64,000 nucleotides of DNA from Prolixibacteraceae bacterium (GTDB taxonomy: Bacteria; Bacteroidota; Bacteroidia; Bacteroidales; Prolixibacteraceae), in the NCBI GenBank assembly GCA_029975525.1, contig JARKOX010000045.1, positions 47,490 to 111,489 on the forward strand, in the 5' to 3' direction. Shown here piece by piece: positions 34,876-44,893 of this stretch (position 1 is its first letter; every line of letters begins with the position of its first letter). The notes below the pieces were generated by a model that was not told the DNA's origin, did no database searches, and was given only the letters and a program-made list of their open reading frames with translations. The position numbers and the translations under genes were made by a program.

Positions 34876-36768
34876 ATGAGAAAATGGCGCATTGAAGATT
34901 CTGCGGAGCTTTACAACATCAATGGTTGGGGAATCAATTTTTTTTCGATCAACGAGAAGGGACATGTTGTGGTAACTCCGCGAAAAGACGGTGTAGCGGT
35001 TGACCTGAAAGAGTTAGTTGAAGAACTTCAGCTACGCGACGTGTCGACCCCAGTCCTGATCCGGTTTCCTGATATTCTCGACAGCCGGATCGAGAAAATG
35101 GCAAGTTGCTTTAAAGTGGCGGCAGAAGAGTACCAGTACAAAGGGCAAAATTTTATTATTTACCCGATTAAGGTGAATCAGATGCGCCCGGTGGTGGAGG
35201 AGATCGTGAGTCACGGAAAAAAATTTAATATCGGACTGGAAGCCGGCTCAAAGCCTGAACTTCATGCCGTTATTGCCATCAATACCGATAACGACTCACT
35301 GATCATTTGCAACGGTTACAAAGACGAAAGTTACGTTGAACTGGCCATGCTGGCCCAAAAAATGGGCCGGCGAATCTATATTGTGGCGGAAAAACCCAAC
35401 GAACTACGGCTGATTGCCCGGGTGGCCAAACGGCTCAAAATTAAGCCCAACATCGGCATCCGCGTTAAACTGGCCAGCTCGGGAAGCGGCAAATGGGAAG
35501 ACTCCGGCGGCGATGTGAGCAAATTCGGCTTTACCTCAAGCGAACTGCTGGAGGCGATGGACTTTCTGGAAAAAAACAACCTGAAAGATTGCCTGCGGCT
35601 GGTTCATTTCCACATCGGCAGCCAGGTCAACAAAATCCGCCGGATCAAAATTGCCCTGCGCGAAGCAGCCCAGTTTTACGTCCAACTGCACAACCATGGT
35701 TTTAACCTCGAATTTGTGGATATTGGCGGCGGCCTGGGCGTTGACTACGACGGCACCCGCTCGTCGAACAGCGAAAGCAGCGTAAATTACAGCATCCAGG
35801 AGTATGTCAACGATGCGGTGTCAACCATGGTCGACGCCTGTGACAAAAACAACATTCCGCACCCCGATATCATTACCGAATCGGGAAGGTCGCTCACCGC
35901 GCACCACTCCATCCTGATTTTTGAAGTGCTGGAATCCACAACGCTCCCCAGTTGGGACGAAGAAGAAGATATCAGTCCGGACGACCACGAACTGGTGCGC
36001 GAACTCTACCAGGCGTGGGACCAGCTCAACCAGCCCCGGATGCTCGAAATCTGGCACGACGCCCAGCAGATCCGCGAAGAGGCGCTCGACCGGTTCAGCC
36101 TGGGCCTGCTCAACCTGAAAACCCGCGCACAGGTGGAAAAACTCTTCTGGTCGATCACCCGCGAAATCTACCAGATGATTTCCAAGCTGAAACATGTGCC
36201 GGAAGAGTTGCTGACCTTGCCCAAACTTTTGTCGGACAAATACTTCTGCAACTTCTCCCTGTTCCAGTCGTTACCCGACTCGTGGGCCATTGACCAGATC
36301 TTCCCGATCATCCCGATCATGCGGCTGGATGAAAGACCCGACCGCTCGGCGACGCTGCAGGATATTACCTGCGATTCCGACGGAAAGATCGACAACTTCA
36401 TCTCGACCCGCAATTTGTCGTATTACCTGCCCGTTCACTCGCTGCGGGCGAAAGAACCTTACTATATCGGCGTTTTCCTGGTGGGCGCTTACCAGGAAAT
36501 TTTGGGCGACCTGCACAACCTGTTTGGCGACACCAACGCGGTACACGTATCGGTAAATAACAAAGGTTATGAAATCGACCAGGTGATCGACGGGGAGACC
36601 GTTGCCGAAGTGCTCGACTATGTCCAGTACAACGCCAAAAAATTAGTACGTACTGTGGAAGGCTGGGTAACCTCATCGGTCAAATCGGGGATCATTTCCG
36701 CTGAAGAGGGGAAAGAGTTCCTTTCGAATTACCGGTCGGGGCTGTATGGTTATACGTACCTGGAATAA
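34876..36768 (+). CDS. speA: Biosynthetic arginine decarboxylase
   Basis: SpeA converts arginine to agmatine, the first step of polyamine synthesis by the agmatine route. The 630-residue, PLP-dependent fold III enzyme has the PLP lysine in YPIKVNQMRPV, the VHFHIGSQ and IGGGLGVDYDG phosphate-binding segments, and TESGRSLTAHH. Length matches the family (about 630-660). Its leader contains two hairpins. No agmatinase or agmatine deiminase gene lies in this window. Confidence 0.95.
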   Translation: MRKWRIEDSAELYNINGWGINFFSINEKGHVVVTPRKDGVAVDLKELVEELQLRDVSTPVLIRFPDILDSRIEKMASCFKVAAEEYQYKGQNFIIYPIKVNQMRPVVEEIVSHGKKFNIGLEAGSKPELHAVIAINTDNDSLIICNGYKDESYVELAMLAQKMGRRIYIVAEKPNELRLIARVAKRLKIKPNIGIRVKLASSGSGKWEDSGGDVSKFGFTSSELLEAMDFLEKNNLKDCLRLVHFHIGSQVNKIRRIKIALREAAQFYVQLHNHGFNLEFVDIGGGLGVDYDGTRSSNSESSVNYSIQEYVNDAVSTMVDACDKNNIPHPDIITESGRSLTAHHSILIFEVLESTTLPSWDEEEDISPDDHELVRELYQAWDQLNQPRMLEIWHDAQQIREEALDRFSLGLLNLKTRAQVEKLFWSITREIYQMISKLKHVPEELLTLPKLLSDKYFCNFSLFQSLPDSWAIDQIFPIIPIMRLDERPDRSATLQDITCDSDGKIDNFISTRNLSYYLPVHSLRAKEPYYIGVFLVGAYQEILGDLHNLFGDTNAVHVSVNNKGYEIDQVIDGETVAEVLDYVQYNAKKLVRTVEGWVTSSVKSGIISAEEGKEFLSNYRSGLYGYTYLE

Positions 36769-36792
36769 CCTTCAGAATAAAAAATTAACCGT

Positions 36793-38280
36793 TTGAACCC
36801 GTTTCGGAAATTATTAGGCGACACGGCTATTTACGGTGTGAGCAGCATCGTGGGCCGGTTTCTCAACTGGTGGCTGGTACCTTACCATACCGGCATTTTC
36901 AAGCCCGATGAATATGGGGTGGTAACCAACCTCTATTCGTATGTGGCCTTTGCAATGGTTTTGCTCACCTACGGCATGGAAACCGGCTTTTTTCGGTTTG
37001 CCTCACGCAGCAACGACCAGGAGAAGGTGTATTCCACTTCGGTGATTTCGCTTTTTTCCACGTCGTTGCTGTTTATTATTCTGGTTTGGTTTTTCCGGAC
37101 CGATCTGGCTTCGCTGATGCAGTACCCCCACCATCCGGAGTACGTGTGGTGGCTGGCGCTCACCGTCAGTATCGATGCCTGCACGGCGATCCCGTTTGCC
37201 CAGTTGCGCCTGAAAAACCGGCCGATGAAGTTCCTGTTCGTCAAAATGGTCAACATCGGGCTGAATATCGGGTTCAACGTTTTTTTCCTCAGCCTCTGCC
37301 CGTTCCTCCTGAAACATTTTCCCGACTCGTTTATTCGGCACCTCTATTCGCCCGAAATCGGGGTCGGTTATGTTTTTATTGCCAACCTGCTCGCCTCGCT
37401 TTCCACCCTGTTCCTGCTCTACTTCGAGATTTTCAAAATCAAGCTGGTATTCGACCGCAAGCTGCTTTTGAAGATGCTCGATTACTCCTTCCCGATTTTG
37501 GTGGTGGGCGTTGCCGGAATGGTAAACCAGAACATCGATAAAATTCTGCTGCTGTTTCTGCTCCCCGAATCGCAGGATCCCATGTTCCAGGTCGGAATTT
37601 ACGGGGCCAACTACAAACTGGCCGTGCTGATGAACATGTTCATCCAGGCGTTCCGGTATGCTTTCGAGCCTTTTTTCTTTTCGCGAAGTTCGTCCGAGTC
37701 GGCCGACGACCCGAAAATTTATGCCATTGTCATGAAGTATTTCGTCATTTTCGGCCTGATTATCTTCCTGGGAATGATGTTCTACCTCGATATCGTAAAA
37801 CTGCTGATCGCCGCGGAATACCACGAAGGCTTAAAAGTGGTACCCTTAATTTTACTGGCCAACCTCTTTTTCGGAATCTTTTTTACCCTTTCCATCTGGT
37901 TCAAACTGAAAGACATGACCCGTTACGGCGCCTACATTGCGCTGCTGGGAGCCGTCATCACCCTGGCACTCAACTTCCTGCTGATCCCCACCATGGGATA
38001 TATGGGATCGGCCGTGGCTGTGCTGGTCTGCTTCCTGGTGATGATGATCGTTTGCTACTTCTTCGGACAGAAATACTACCCCATCCCCTACGATCTCAAA
38101 CGGATGGGGACCTACTCCCTCTGGGCGGTGCTCTTTTACGGCAGTTCCCTTCTGACCGCTTCCTTGCCGCTACTCCCCAAATTGTCGCTGAATACCATAC
38201 TGATGCTGGCTTTCCTGGGATTGATTTTCCGGAAAGAAAAAACCGAACTTCAGGCTATCCTGAAAAAAAATAAAAGATAA
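36793..38280 (+). CDS. Wzx-like polysaccharide flippase
   Basis: The 495-residue protein has about 14 hydrophobic segments and belongs to the MATE/MVF-type polysaccharide_synt superfamily, as seen in the opening KLLGDTAIYGVSSIVGRFLN and a repeat of the half-transporter pattern. It probably moves lipid-linked glycans across the inner membrane. Translation starts at TTG (36793); no in-frame ATG gives the full first helix. It lies 24 bases downstream of speA and 39 bases upstream of rpiB, all in the same direction. Confidence 0.82.
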   Translation: MNPFRKLLGDTAIYGVSSIVGRFLNWWLVPYHTGIFKPDEYGVVTNLYSYVAFAMVLLTYGMETGFFRFASRSNDQEKVYSTSVISLFSTSLLFIILVWFFRTDLASLMQYPHHPEYVWWLALTVSIDACTAIPFAQLRLKNRPMKFLFVKMVNIGLNIGFNVFFLSLCPFLLKHFPDSFIRHLYSPEIGVGYVFIANLLASLSTLFLLYFEIFKIKLVFDRKLLLKMLDYSFPILVVGVAGMVNQNIDKILLLFLLPESQDPMFQVGIYGANYKLAVLMNMFIQAFRYAFEPFFFSRSSSESADDPKIYAIVMKYFVIFGLIIFLGMMFYLDIVKLLIAAEYHEGLKVVPLILLANLFFGIFFTLSIWFKLKDMTRYGAYIALLGAVITLALNFLLIPTMGYMGSAVAVLVCFLVMMIVCYFFGQKYYPIPYDLKRMGTYSLWAVLFYGSSLLTASLPLLPKLSLNTILMLAFLGLIFRKEKTELQAILKKNKR

Positions 38281-38319
38281 AAAGAACCAAAATATATTAG
38301 ATTTGTAAAAACTTCTGAG

Positions 38320-38760
38320 ATGGAACCATTAACTATTGCCCTGGCCAGTGACCACGCCGGATTTGACAAAAAACAGGCGGTGAAAAAATACCTGGACCAG
38401 AAAGGGATTCCTTACCACGATTTGGGCTGCTATTCCAACGAAAGCTGCGACTATCCGGAATTTGCCCATGCGATTGCCAATGCCATCAGCAATGGCGAAT
38501 TTCCGCTGGGTATCACCTTTTGCGGAAGCGGCCAGGGAATCAGCATTACGGCCAACAAACACCAGCAAATCCGCTCGGCGCTTTGCTGGATTCCCGAGAT
38601 TGCCCGGCTGGCGCGCCAGCACAACGACGCCAACATTTGCGCAATTCCCGGCAGGTTTGTTACCGACGAAGAAGCGATTGCCATTGTTGACGCTTTCCTG
38701 AATGCCCAGTTTGAAGGCGGCCGGCACGAACGTAGAATTAAAAAAATTCCGCTGATGTAA
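38320..38760 (+). CDS. rpiB: Ribose 5-phosphate isomerase B
   Basis: RpiB interconverts ribose 5-phosphate and ribulose 5-phosphate in the pentose phosphate pathway. The 146-residue protein has ALASDHAGFDKKQAV, the CDYPEFAHAIA segment and TFCGSGQGISITANKH, with the active-site Cys in the CGSG turn. The stop codon is followed at once by the ATG of the LutB-like gene. Confidence 0.93.
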   Translation: MEPLTIALASDHAGFDKKQAVKKYLDQKGIPYHDLGCYSNESCDYPEFAHAIANAISNGEFPLGITFCGSGQGISITANKHQQIRSALCWIPEIARLARQHNDANICAIPGRFVTDEEAIAIVDAFLNAQFEGGRHERRIKKIPLM

Positions 38761-40131
38761 ATGACCAACAGCGAGCAAATATTTATCAGGGATTCAAAAA
38801 TTGCATTTGACCGGAAACATCGTGCGACCCTGCGTCATAACATTTCAAAATATGACCAGGCCGTTGCGCGGGGCAGGCAACGCTATTCCCATTTTCAGCA
38901 GGCGCGTGAAAAGGCCTCTTTTCTGAAAGGGTGTGCGGTTGCCCGGTTACCCGAACTTTTGCTCGAGTTTGAAAAAAACATCACCGCCCGCGGCGCCCGG
39001 GTTCTGTGGGCACGCGACGCTGCCGACGCCACCCTTTTCATCGAAAATATTTTAAAGGAAAACGATGCCCGGTTACTGGTCAAAAGCAAGTCGATGATTT
39101 CAGAAGAGATCGGCCTGAACGAACACGCCGCCGAATGGGGAGCCGAGGCCGTGGAAACCGACCTGGGAGAGTTTATCGTCCAGGTGGCCGGCCAGAAGCC
39201 CTACCATATTCTCACGCCGGCCATGCACAAATCAAAAGAGGATGTGGCCTCGCTTTTTCACGAAAAATTCGGAACCTCCGCCGAAGCAACTCCTGAACAA
39301 ATCACCCGTTTTGTCCGCAAAAGATTGCGCGAAAAATTTGTGACAGCCGATGTGGGCATTACCGGCGCCAACTTTCTGGTCGCCGATGTGGGCGGCGTGG
39401 GGTTGACCGAAAACGAAGGAAACGGCCTGATGACAGTCTCCTTTCCTAAAATCCACATCGTAATTGCCGGCCTCGAACGGGTCATTCCGTCGGTCGCCGA
39501 TCTGCCTTTCTTTTTTCAGCATCTGGCCGCCCACGGAACCGGACAGGCCATTTCAGTTTACAACTCGTTGTTGCTGGGGCCCCGCACAGCGGCCGAAACC
39601 GACGGTCCGGAACAGATGTACGTGATCCTGCTCGATAACGGGCGTTCGCAACTGCTTGCCGAGCAGGAGGAGTCGGCAGCCCTGAAATGTATCCGCTGCG
39701 GCGCCTGTCTCAACGCCTGCCCCATCTACCAAAATGTGGGTGGCTACACCTATGCGGCGACCTACACCGGCCCTATCGGTTCGGTTATCACCCCGTTTTA
39801 CAACGGATTCCGGGAGTTTGGCCACCTCAGTTTCGCCTGCACCGTTTGCGGGCGTTGTTCCGAAGTGTGCCCGGTAAAAATTCCGCTGCACGAGCTGCTG
39901 CTCCTGAACCGTCACCGGAAAATCACCGCTGAGGAAACCTCTTTCGGCTGGAAAGCCGCCCTCAAAACCTTTGGTTTTCTTTCCCGGAAACGTTCGCGGC
40001 TCGACCTGGCCGGCGGACGTTGGAAAAACCGGCTGGCCCGAATCGCCGGCCATCCGTTGGGAAAAAACAGAGAAATGCCCCGGTTTGCCCCCCTCTCTTT
40101 CAGCAAACAATGGAAAAATAAAATAGCGTAA
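38761..40131 (+). CDS. lutB: LutB-like LUD/ferredoxin iron-sulfur protein
   Basis: The 456-residue protein has an N-terminal LUD (DUF162) domain, residues about 70-300, with ADVGITGANFLVADVGGVG. Two [4Fe-4S] clusters follow: CIRCGACLNACP and CTVCGRCSEVCP. LutB works with LutA and LutC in L-lactate oxidation to pyruvate. The ATG abuts the rpiB stop with no gap. Neither lutA nor lutC is nearby, but an Rrf2 regulator starts two bases downstream. Confidence 0.88.
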   Translation: MTNSEQIFIRDSKIAFDRKHRATLRHNISKYDQAVARGRQRYSHFQQAREKASFLKGCAVARLPELLLEFEKNITARGARVLWARDAADATLFIENILKENDARLLVKSKSMISEEIGLNEHAAEWGAEAVETDLGEFIVQVAGQKPYHILTPAMHKSKEDVASLFHEKFGTSAEATPEQITRFVRKRLREKFVTADVGITGANFLVADVGGVGLTENEGNGLMTVSFPKIHIVIAGLERVIPSVADLPFFFQHLAAHGTGQAISVYNSLLLGPRTAAETDGPEQMYVILLDNGRSQLLAEQEESAALKCIRCGACLNACPIYQNVGGYTYAATYTGPIGSVITPFYNGFREFGHLSFACTVCGRCSEVCPVKIPLHELLLLNRHRKITAEETSFGWKAALKTFGFLSRKRSRLDLAGGRWKNRLARIAGHPLGKNREMPRFAPLSFSKQWKNKIA

Positions 40132-40133
40132 TT

Positions 40134-40577
40134 ATGTTGTCGAATACCTGTAAATATGCCTTGCGTGCACTGATCTATCTTGCCAAGTATTCCAAGGAGG
40201 AAAACCGGATCGGGATCAAAAAAATTTCAGAAGATTTGGATATCTCTTCCCCTTTCCTGGGAAAAATTCTGCAGAACCTGGTAAAAAAGAAGCTGCTGGT
40301 TTCAACCAAAGGCCCCAACGGCGGCTTTGCGCTGGCCCGTAACCTGGAAGCGATCACCCTGTGGGACATTGTCATTAATGTCGACGGGGAGGAGTTTTTC
40401 ACCAACTGCCTGATCGGACTGGGCTCCTGTAAAACGCACGACGCTTCGAAGCCGCTTTGTCCCGTCCATTTCAAATACGAGGAGCTGCGCAGCCAGATTG
40501 CCACGTTCTACCGGGAGACAACGCTGAAAACCATCAGCGACGATATCAAAAAATTTGAAGATCTGGTCAAGCTTTAG
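40134..40577 (+). CDS. Rrf2-family transcriptional regulator
   Basis: The 147-residue protein has the Rrf2 winged helix at the N-terminus (CKYALRALIYLAKYS, ISSPFLGKILQNLVKKKLL, GPNGGFALAR) and three clustered cysteines (CLIGLGSC then C ten residues later, about residues 87-104) that fit [2Fe-2S] or [4Fe-4S] binding. It likely senses redox, nitric oxide or iron-sulfur status. Two bases separate it from the LutB-like gene and 15 from hemW, so it may control this small operon. Confidence 0.85.
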   Translation: MLSNTCKYALRALIYLAKYSKEENRIGIKKISEDLDISSPFLGKILQNLVKKKLLVSTKGPNGGFALARNLEAITLWDIVINVDGEEFFTNCLIGLGSCKTHDASKPLCPVHFKYEELRSQIATFYRETTLKTISDDIKKFEDLVKL

Positions 40578-40592
40578 CTTTCAGAAAATTTT

Positions 40593-41720
40593 ATGGCCGG
40601 TATTTACGTTCATATCCCGTTTTGCAGAAAAAAATGTTTCTACTGCGATTTTTACAAAACCACCGCCATCGCTGACAAGCAACCTTTTTTGCAAGCGCTG
40701 AAACGGGAAACCGAAACGCAGGCCGCTTACCTGGAGGGCGAAACGGTTGAAACCATTTACCTGGGCGGCGGGACCCCCTCGGTGCTTGAAATTGACGAAC
40801 TGGCTGCCCTGCTCGGGCTGTTCAGGAATCAATTCCCGGTTTCGCCCGGGGCGGAGATTACCCTCGAAGCCAATCCGGACGATCTCACGCCGGAGTACCT
40901 GCTCCACCTGCGTGCTGCCGGCTTCAACCGGCTGAGTATCGGCATCCAGTCGTTCGACGATGCGGCGCTGAAAAAAATGAACCGGCGCCACACCGCCCGC
41001 CAGGCCTTCGAATCGGTAGAAATGGCTGCCGCCGCGGGTTTCAGCCAGATCAGCATCGACCTGATCTTCGGACTGCCCGGGCAAACCACCACCCAGTGGG
41101 AAGACAACCTGCACCAGGCGCTGCAACTCCCGGCCAACCACCTTTCCGCCTACCACCTCACCTACCACGAGGGAACTCCTTTTTACAACTGGCTGAAAAA
41201 GGGGACCCTGCATGAACTCGACGAGGAAGAGAGCCTCCGCCAGTTTGAAATCCTAACCGACCTTACTGCCCGCGCCGGCTTCGAACAGTACGAAATTTCC
41301 AATTTTGCCCGCGCCGGCGCCTATTCCAAACACAACACCGGCTACTGGACCGGCAAAAAATACCTCGGACTGGGCCCCTCAGCCCACTCCTACAACGGCA
41401 GCTCGCGCCGCTGGAACATCGCCAGTCTGAAGCAATATCTGGAAAAGATCAACCGGGACGAATGCTGCTTCGAACAGGAGATCCTTACCGAAAAGGAGCA
41501 GCTGAACGACTACCTGATCACCTCGATCCGGACCAAGTGGGGCATTTCCCGCCAGTTTGTACAAACCCGTTTTGGCACCGCGATGCTGAAAACGGTCTGC
41601 GACTCTGTCAAAAACTACGAAAAAACAGGCCACGTCAAAACCGAAAACGACCGGATTCTGCTTACTCATCAGGGAATTATGATTTCCGATGAAATTATGG
41701 TTGCGCTGATGGTCGTGTGA
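40593..41720 (+). CDS. hemW: Radical SAM protein HemW
   Basis: The 375-residue radical SAM protein has C11-x3-C15-x2-C18 (PFCRKKCFYCDF), the TIYLGGGTPSVL and LSIGIQSFDDAALKKMNR segments and a C-terminal HemN_C domain. HemW is a heme chaperone rather than a coproporphyrinogen oxidase, and the short N-terminus without the fourth HemN cysteine agrees. It delivers heme to respiratory enzymes in relatives studied so far. It probably shares an operon with the Rrf2 gene. Confidence 0.9.
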   Translation: MAGIYVHIPFCRKKCFYCDFYKTTAIADKQPFLQALKRETETQAAYLEGETVETIYLGGGTPSVLEIDELAALLGLFRNQFPVSPGAEITLEANPDDLTPEYLLHLRAAGFNRLSIGIQSFDDAALKKMNRRHTARQAFESVEMAAAAGFSQISIDLIFGLPGQTTTQWEDNLHQALQLPANHLSAYHLTYHEGTPFYNWLKKGTLHELDEEESLRQFEILTDLTARAGFEQYEISNFARAGAYSKHNTGYWTGKKYLGLGPSAHSYNGSSRRWNIASLKQYLEKINRDECCFEQEILTEKEQLNDYLITSIRTKWGISRQFVQTRFGTAMLKTVCDSVKNYEKTGHVKTENDRILLTHQGIMISDEIMVALMVV

Positions 41721-41802
41721 ATCTCCCGTTTGATAAAGATTGTTAACGGGCCTGAATTCTTTCCTGAAATCTTTATCTTAGCGGTCTTTAAATTTTGAAA
41801 GA

Positions 41803-42237
41803 ATGGAAGTTAAGATCGTCAACAAGTCGGGGAATGAACTTCCGGCTTACAGTACGGTGCACTCGGCCGGGATGGATATCCGGGCCTTTCTGCAGGAAGA
41901 GGTAATTTTGAGACCCCTCGAACGCCGGCTGATTCCTACCGGATTGTATGTGGAATTGCCGGAAGGTTATGAAGCGCAGATCAGGCCGCGCAGCGGACTG
42001 GCCCTCAAAAAAGGAATTACCGTACTCAACACCCCCGGCACCATTGACGCCGATTACCGCGGCGAAATTTGTGTAATCCTGATTAATCTTTCCAACGAAG
42101 ATTTTGTTATCAAGAACGGTGAACGGATCTGCCAGATGGTTGTGGCTTCGCACGAAAAAGTAGAGTGGCAGGTTGCCGAAAAACTGGAAGAAACCGACCG
42201 CGGAGCCGGCGGATTCGGACATACCGGAAAAAACTGA
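41803..42237 (+). CDS. dut: Deoxyuridine triphosphatase
   Basis: Dut hydrolyses dUTP to dUMP, keeping uracil out of DNA and supplying thymidylate synthesis. The 144-residue trimeric enzyme has all five motifs: [42 protein letters not shown] and the C-terminal [11 protein letters not shown]. Five bases separate its stop from the TPR lipoprotein start, beginning an operon with envelope proteins. Confidence 0.96.
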   Translation: MEVKIVNKSGNELPAYSTVHSAGMDIRAFLQEEVILRPLERRLIPTGLYVELPEGYEAQIRPRSGLALKKGITVLNTPGTIDADYRGEICVILINLSNEDFVIKNGERICQMVVASHEKVEWQVAEKLEETDRGAGGFGHTGKN

Positions 42238-42241
42238 AAAC

Positions 42242-43996
42242 ATGACAAGCAAACCTTTATACCTGCTCTTCTTTTTGCTGGCCTTGCTGGCTGGTTGCAC
42301 GGGAGTAAAAAAAACCAGCACCCCGGCCTTGCCGCAGAAGAGTGCCGACGCGCCGGTTTCGGAGCAAAAACTGAAAGAGTTTGAATATCTCTTCATCGAA
42401 GCCCTCAAACAAAAAACGCTTGGCAACCCGCAACGGGCCGTTTCGCTGTTCGCCTCGTGCCTCGAAATCGACCCCAATTCAACGGCGGCCATGTACGAAC
42501 TGGCCAACCTGCATGTGGCCAGCAACGACCTCACCAGCGCCGCCCTGCTTCTCGAAAAAGCCATCAGCATCAACAACAGCAACAAGTGGTATAAACTGAT
42601 GCTGGCCAATATTTACCAGCAAACCAAAAAATATGCGGAAGCCGCCCAGCTCTTCGACCAGCTGCTGAAAGAAGAACCCGAGAACCACGAGTACCTCTAC
42701 ATGAAAGCCATGTTGTACTCATCGGCCAAAAACTACGACGAAGCCATCCGCGCCTTCAACGAACTCGAAAAAAAGGTGGGGCTGAACGAACAGATTTCGG
42801 TGGCCAAAGAGCAGGTTTATCTTGCGAATGGAAAAATCAAAGAGGCGTTTGCCGAGCTGCAGAAACTGATCAGCTCCAACCCGGCCGAACCCAGATACTA
42901 CGGGCTGCTGGCCGATCTCTACCTCGACCAGGGCGACAAGGAAAATGCCCTGAAACATTACCGGAAAATCCTGGAAATGGACCCCGCCAACGGATATGTC
43001 CAGTTTTCGCTGGCTACATTCTACCGCGAACAGGGCGACTCGGTCCGGGCGTTTGAGCACACCAAACTTGGTTTTTCGAGCCAGGAGGTGGATATCGAAA
43101 CCAAACTTCAGCTCTACCTGCTCATGACCGGCGAAAACTCCCCGGCCAAACTCAGCGAAGCCCAAAACGAAGAGCTCATTAAAATCCTCTTGGAAGCCCA
43201 TCCGGCCGATTTCCGGGTTTATATGGTTTATGCCGAATTCCTGATCCGCCGCGACCGGAACAACGAAGCCCGCGAACAACTGCTGAAAGTCATCGACCTG
43301 GGCAACAACGAATACCTGGTGTGGGAACAGATCCTCTACCTGGACAACGACCAGCAGGACTGGAACTCACTCTACCAGCACAGTAAAAATGTCATCAACC
43401 TGTTTCCCAACCAGCCACAGGTCTATTTCCTGCATGCGGTGGCCTGCCTGCAGCTGGAGAAACTCAACGAAACGGTTGCCGTTGTCGAAGAAGGGATGAA
43501 CTATGTGGTAGACAACCCGCCGCTGAAAGGACAGTTCCTGATGCTAAAAGGCGAAGCCAGTTACAAACTGGGCATGCTCAACGAAGCGTTTGAACTGTTC
43601 GACCAGGCCATCAAACTGGATCCGGAAAATTTTATCGCCCAGAATAATTACGCCTACTACCTGTCGCTCGAAAGCCGCGACCTGGAAAAAGCCGAACGCA
43701 TGAGCGGCCGGGTGATCGAACGTTTTCCCACCAACCCGACTTACCTGGATACCCACGCCTGGGTCCTTTTCAAAAAGAAAAACTACTCGCTGGCTAAATT
43801 TTATATGGAAACCGCCCTCTCCAACGGCGGCAGCGAAAACCCAACCCTGCTCGAACATTACGGCGACATCCTGATGATGCTCGAAAAAACCGATGAAGCC
43901 CTCGACTACTGGAACAGGGCCAAACAGTTGGGAAGCGACTCCGCTACCCTGGACCGGAAGATTAAAGAAAAAAGGTACATCGACGAGAAAAAATGA
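42242..43996 (+). CDS. TPR-repeat lipoprotein
   Basis: The 584-residue protein has a lipoprotein signal (LALLAGC, Cys about residue 19) and about ten tetratricopeptide repeats (for example AALLLEKAISINNSNKWYKL and NEAFELFDQAIKLDPENFIA). It lacks catalytic motifs and is likely a periplasmic or outer-membrane scaffold. The start at 42242 gives a clean signal peptide; the frame runs 23 codons upstream inside dut. Its stop overlaps the next start by four bases, tying it to the DUF4292 lipoprotein. Confidence 0.82.
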   Translation: MTSKPLYLLFFLLALLAGCTGVKKTSTPALPQKSADAPVSEQKLKEFEYLFIEALKQKTLGNPQRAVSLFASCLEIDPNSTAAMYELANLHVASNDLTSAALLLEKAISINNSNKWYKLMLANIYQQTKKYAEAAQLFDQLLKEEPENHEYLYMKAMLYSSAKNYDEAIRAFNELEKKVGLNEQISVAKEQVYLANGKIKEAFAELQKLISSNPAEPRYYGLLADLYLDQGDKENALKHYRKILEMDPANGYVQFSLATFYREQGDSVRAFEHTKLGFSSQEVDIETKLQLYLLMTGENSPAKLSEAQNEELIKILLEAHPADFRVYMVYAEFLIRRDRNNEAREQLLKVIDLGNNEYLVWEQILYLDNDQQDWNSLYQHSKNVINLFPNQPQVYFLHAVACLQLEKLNETVAVVEEGMNYVVDNPPLKGQFLMLKGEASYKLGMLNEAFELFDQAIKLDPENFIAQNNYAYYLSLESRDLEKAERMSGRVIERFPTNPTYLDTHAWVLFKKKNYSLAKFYMETALSNGGSENPTLLEHYGDILMMLEKTDEALDYWNRAKQLGSDSATLDRKIKEKRYIDEKK

Positions 43997-44862
43997 CCAT
44001 CCTAAAAAAGATTACCGGAATTCGCCTGTTGGGAATGGTTATTCTCGCGGCAGCAATATTTTCATGCAAAACAGCCGAAAAAGTGGCTGAAGTTAAAATC
44101 CGCCCCATGAGTTCGGGACGACTGCTCAAAAAAGTGGAGGAAAACGCCTTCGACTACCAGCGGCTCGACATCAAACGGATCAACTGCCAGCTCGACAACG
44201 GCGACTCCAAAACCTCGTTCCGCGCCAGCCTGAAATCGATCAAAGACCGAAACATCTTACTCACTCTCAGCAAGCTGAATATTCTTGTCGGACGGGTACT
44301 GCTCACCCCCGACAGCGTGTGGTATGTCAACTACCTCGAACGGAAATATTTTGCGGGCGACTACTCCGGCCTCAGCCAGCTTTTTAACCTCGACCTGGAT
44401 TTCAACACCATCCAGTCGGTCATTTCCAACCGTGCATTTACTTTCAACGAAGACGACGATTTTGAATCGGTCGTTGAAGACGGGATGTACATGCTTCAAT
44501 CGGAAAAGGTAAAAAAGCTGTCGCGCCTCGGGATGAAAGGGAAACCCCAGCGGGTGGAACGACTGATGAAACGACTCGACGAAGATGCACTGGTGATGCA
44601 AACCCTGTTTATTGACCCGGTGATGTTTGTCCTGCGTAAAATGCAGGTGCAGGACAAAACCAACAACCGCCAGGCTGAATTTCTTTTCAATGATTTTGAA
44701 CAGGTTAACCAAAAAAACTATCCCACTTCGCTGGACATGAGTTTCAGGTCGCCCGATACCTTTATCCGCCTGAATGTGAAGATGTCGGGGTTTTCAACCG
44801 AAGAAACCGATTCGGTTACCCTGAAGATTCCGGAGAAGTTTACACAAGTTTACCTAAATTAG
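43993..44862 (+). CDS. DUF4292 lipoprotein
   Basis: The 289-residue protein has a lipoprotein signal (AAAIFSC, Cys about residue 25) and a LolA/LolB-like half barrel matching DUF4292, common in Bacteroidota: SKLNILVGRVLLTPDSVWYV and a C-terminal KIPEKFTQVYL. By fold it may carry lipids or lipoproteins to the outer membrane (inference). ATGA overlap with the TPR gene and 31 bases to the LytM gene suggest one envelope operon. Confidence 0.8.
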   Translation: MTILKKITGIRLLGMVILAAAIFSCKTAEKVAEVKIRPMSSGRLLKKVEENAFDYQRLDIKRINCQLDNGDSKTSFRASLKSIKDRNILLTLSKLNILVGRVLLTPDSVWYVNYLERKYFAGDYSGLSQLFNLDLDFNTIQSVISNRAFTFNEDDDFESVVEDGMYMLQSEKVKKLSRLGMKGKPQRVERLMKRLDEDALVMQTLFIDPVMFVLRKMQVQDKTNNRQAEFLFNDFEQVNQKNYPTSLDMSFRSPDTFIRLNVKMSGFSTEETDSVTLKIPEKFTQVYLN

Positions 44863-44893
44863 GAGTCACAAACATCAATCAAAAATTCTCTGC

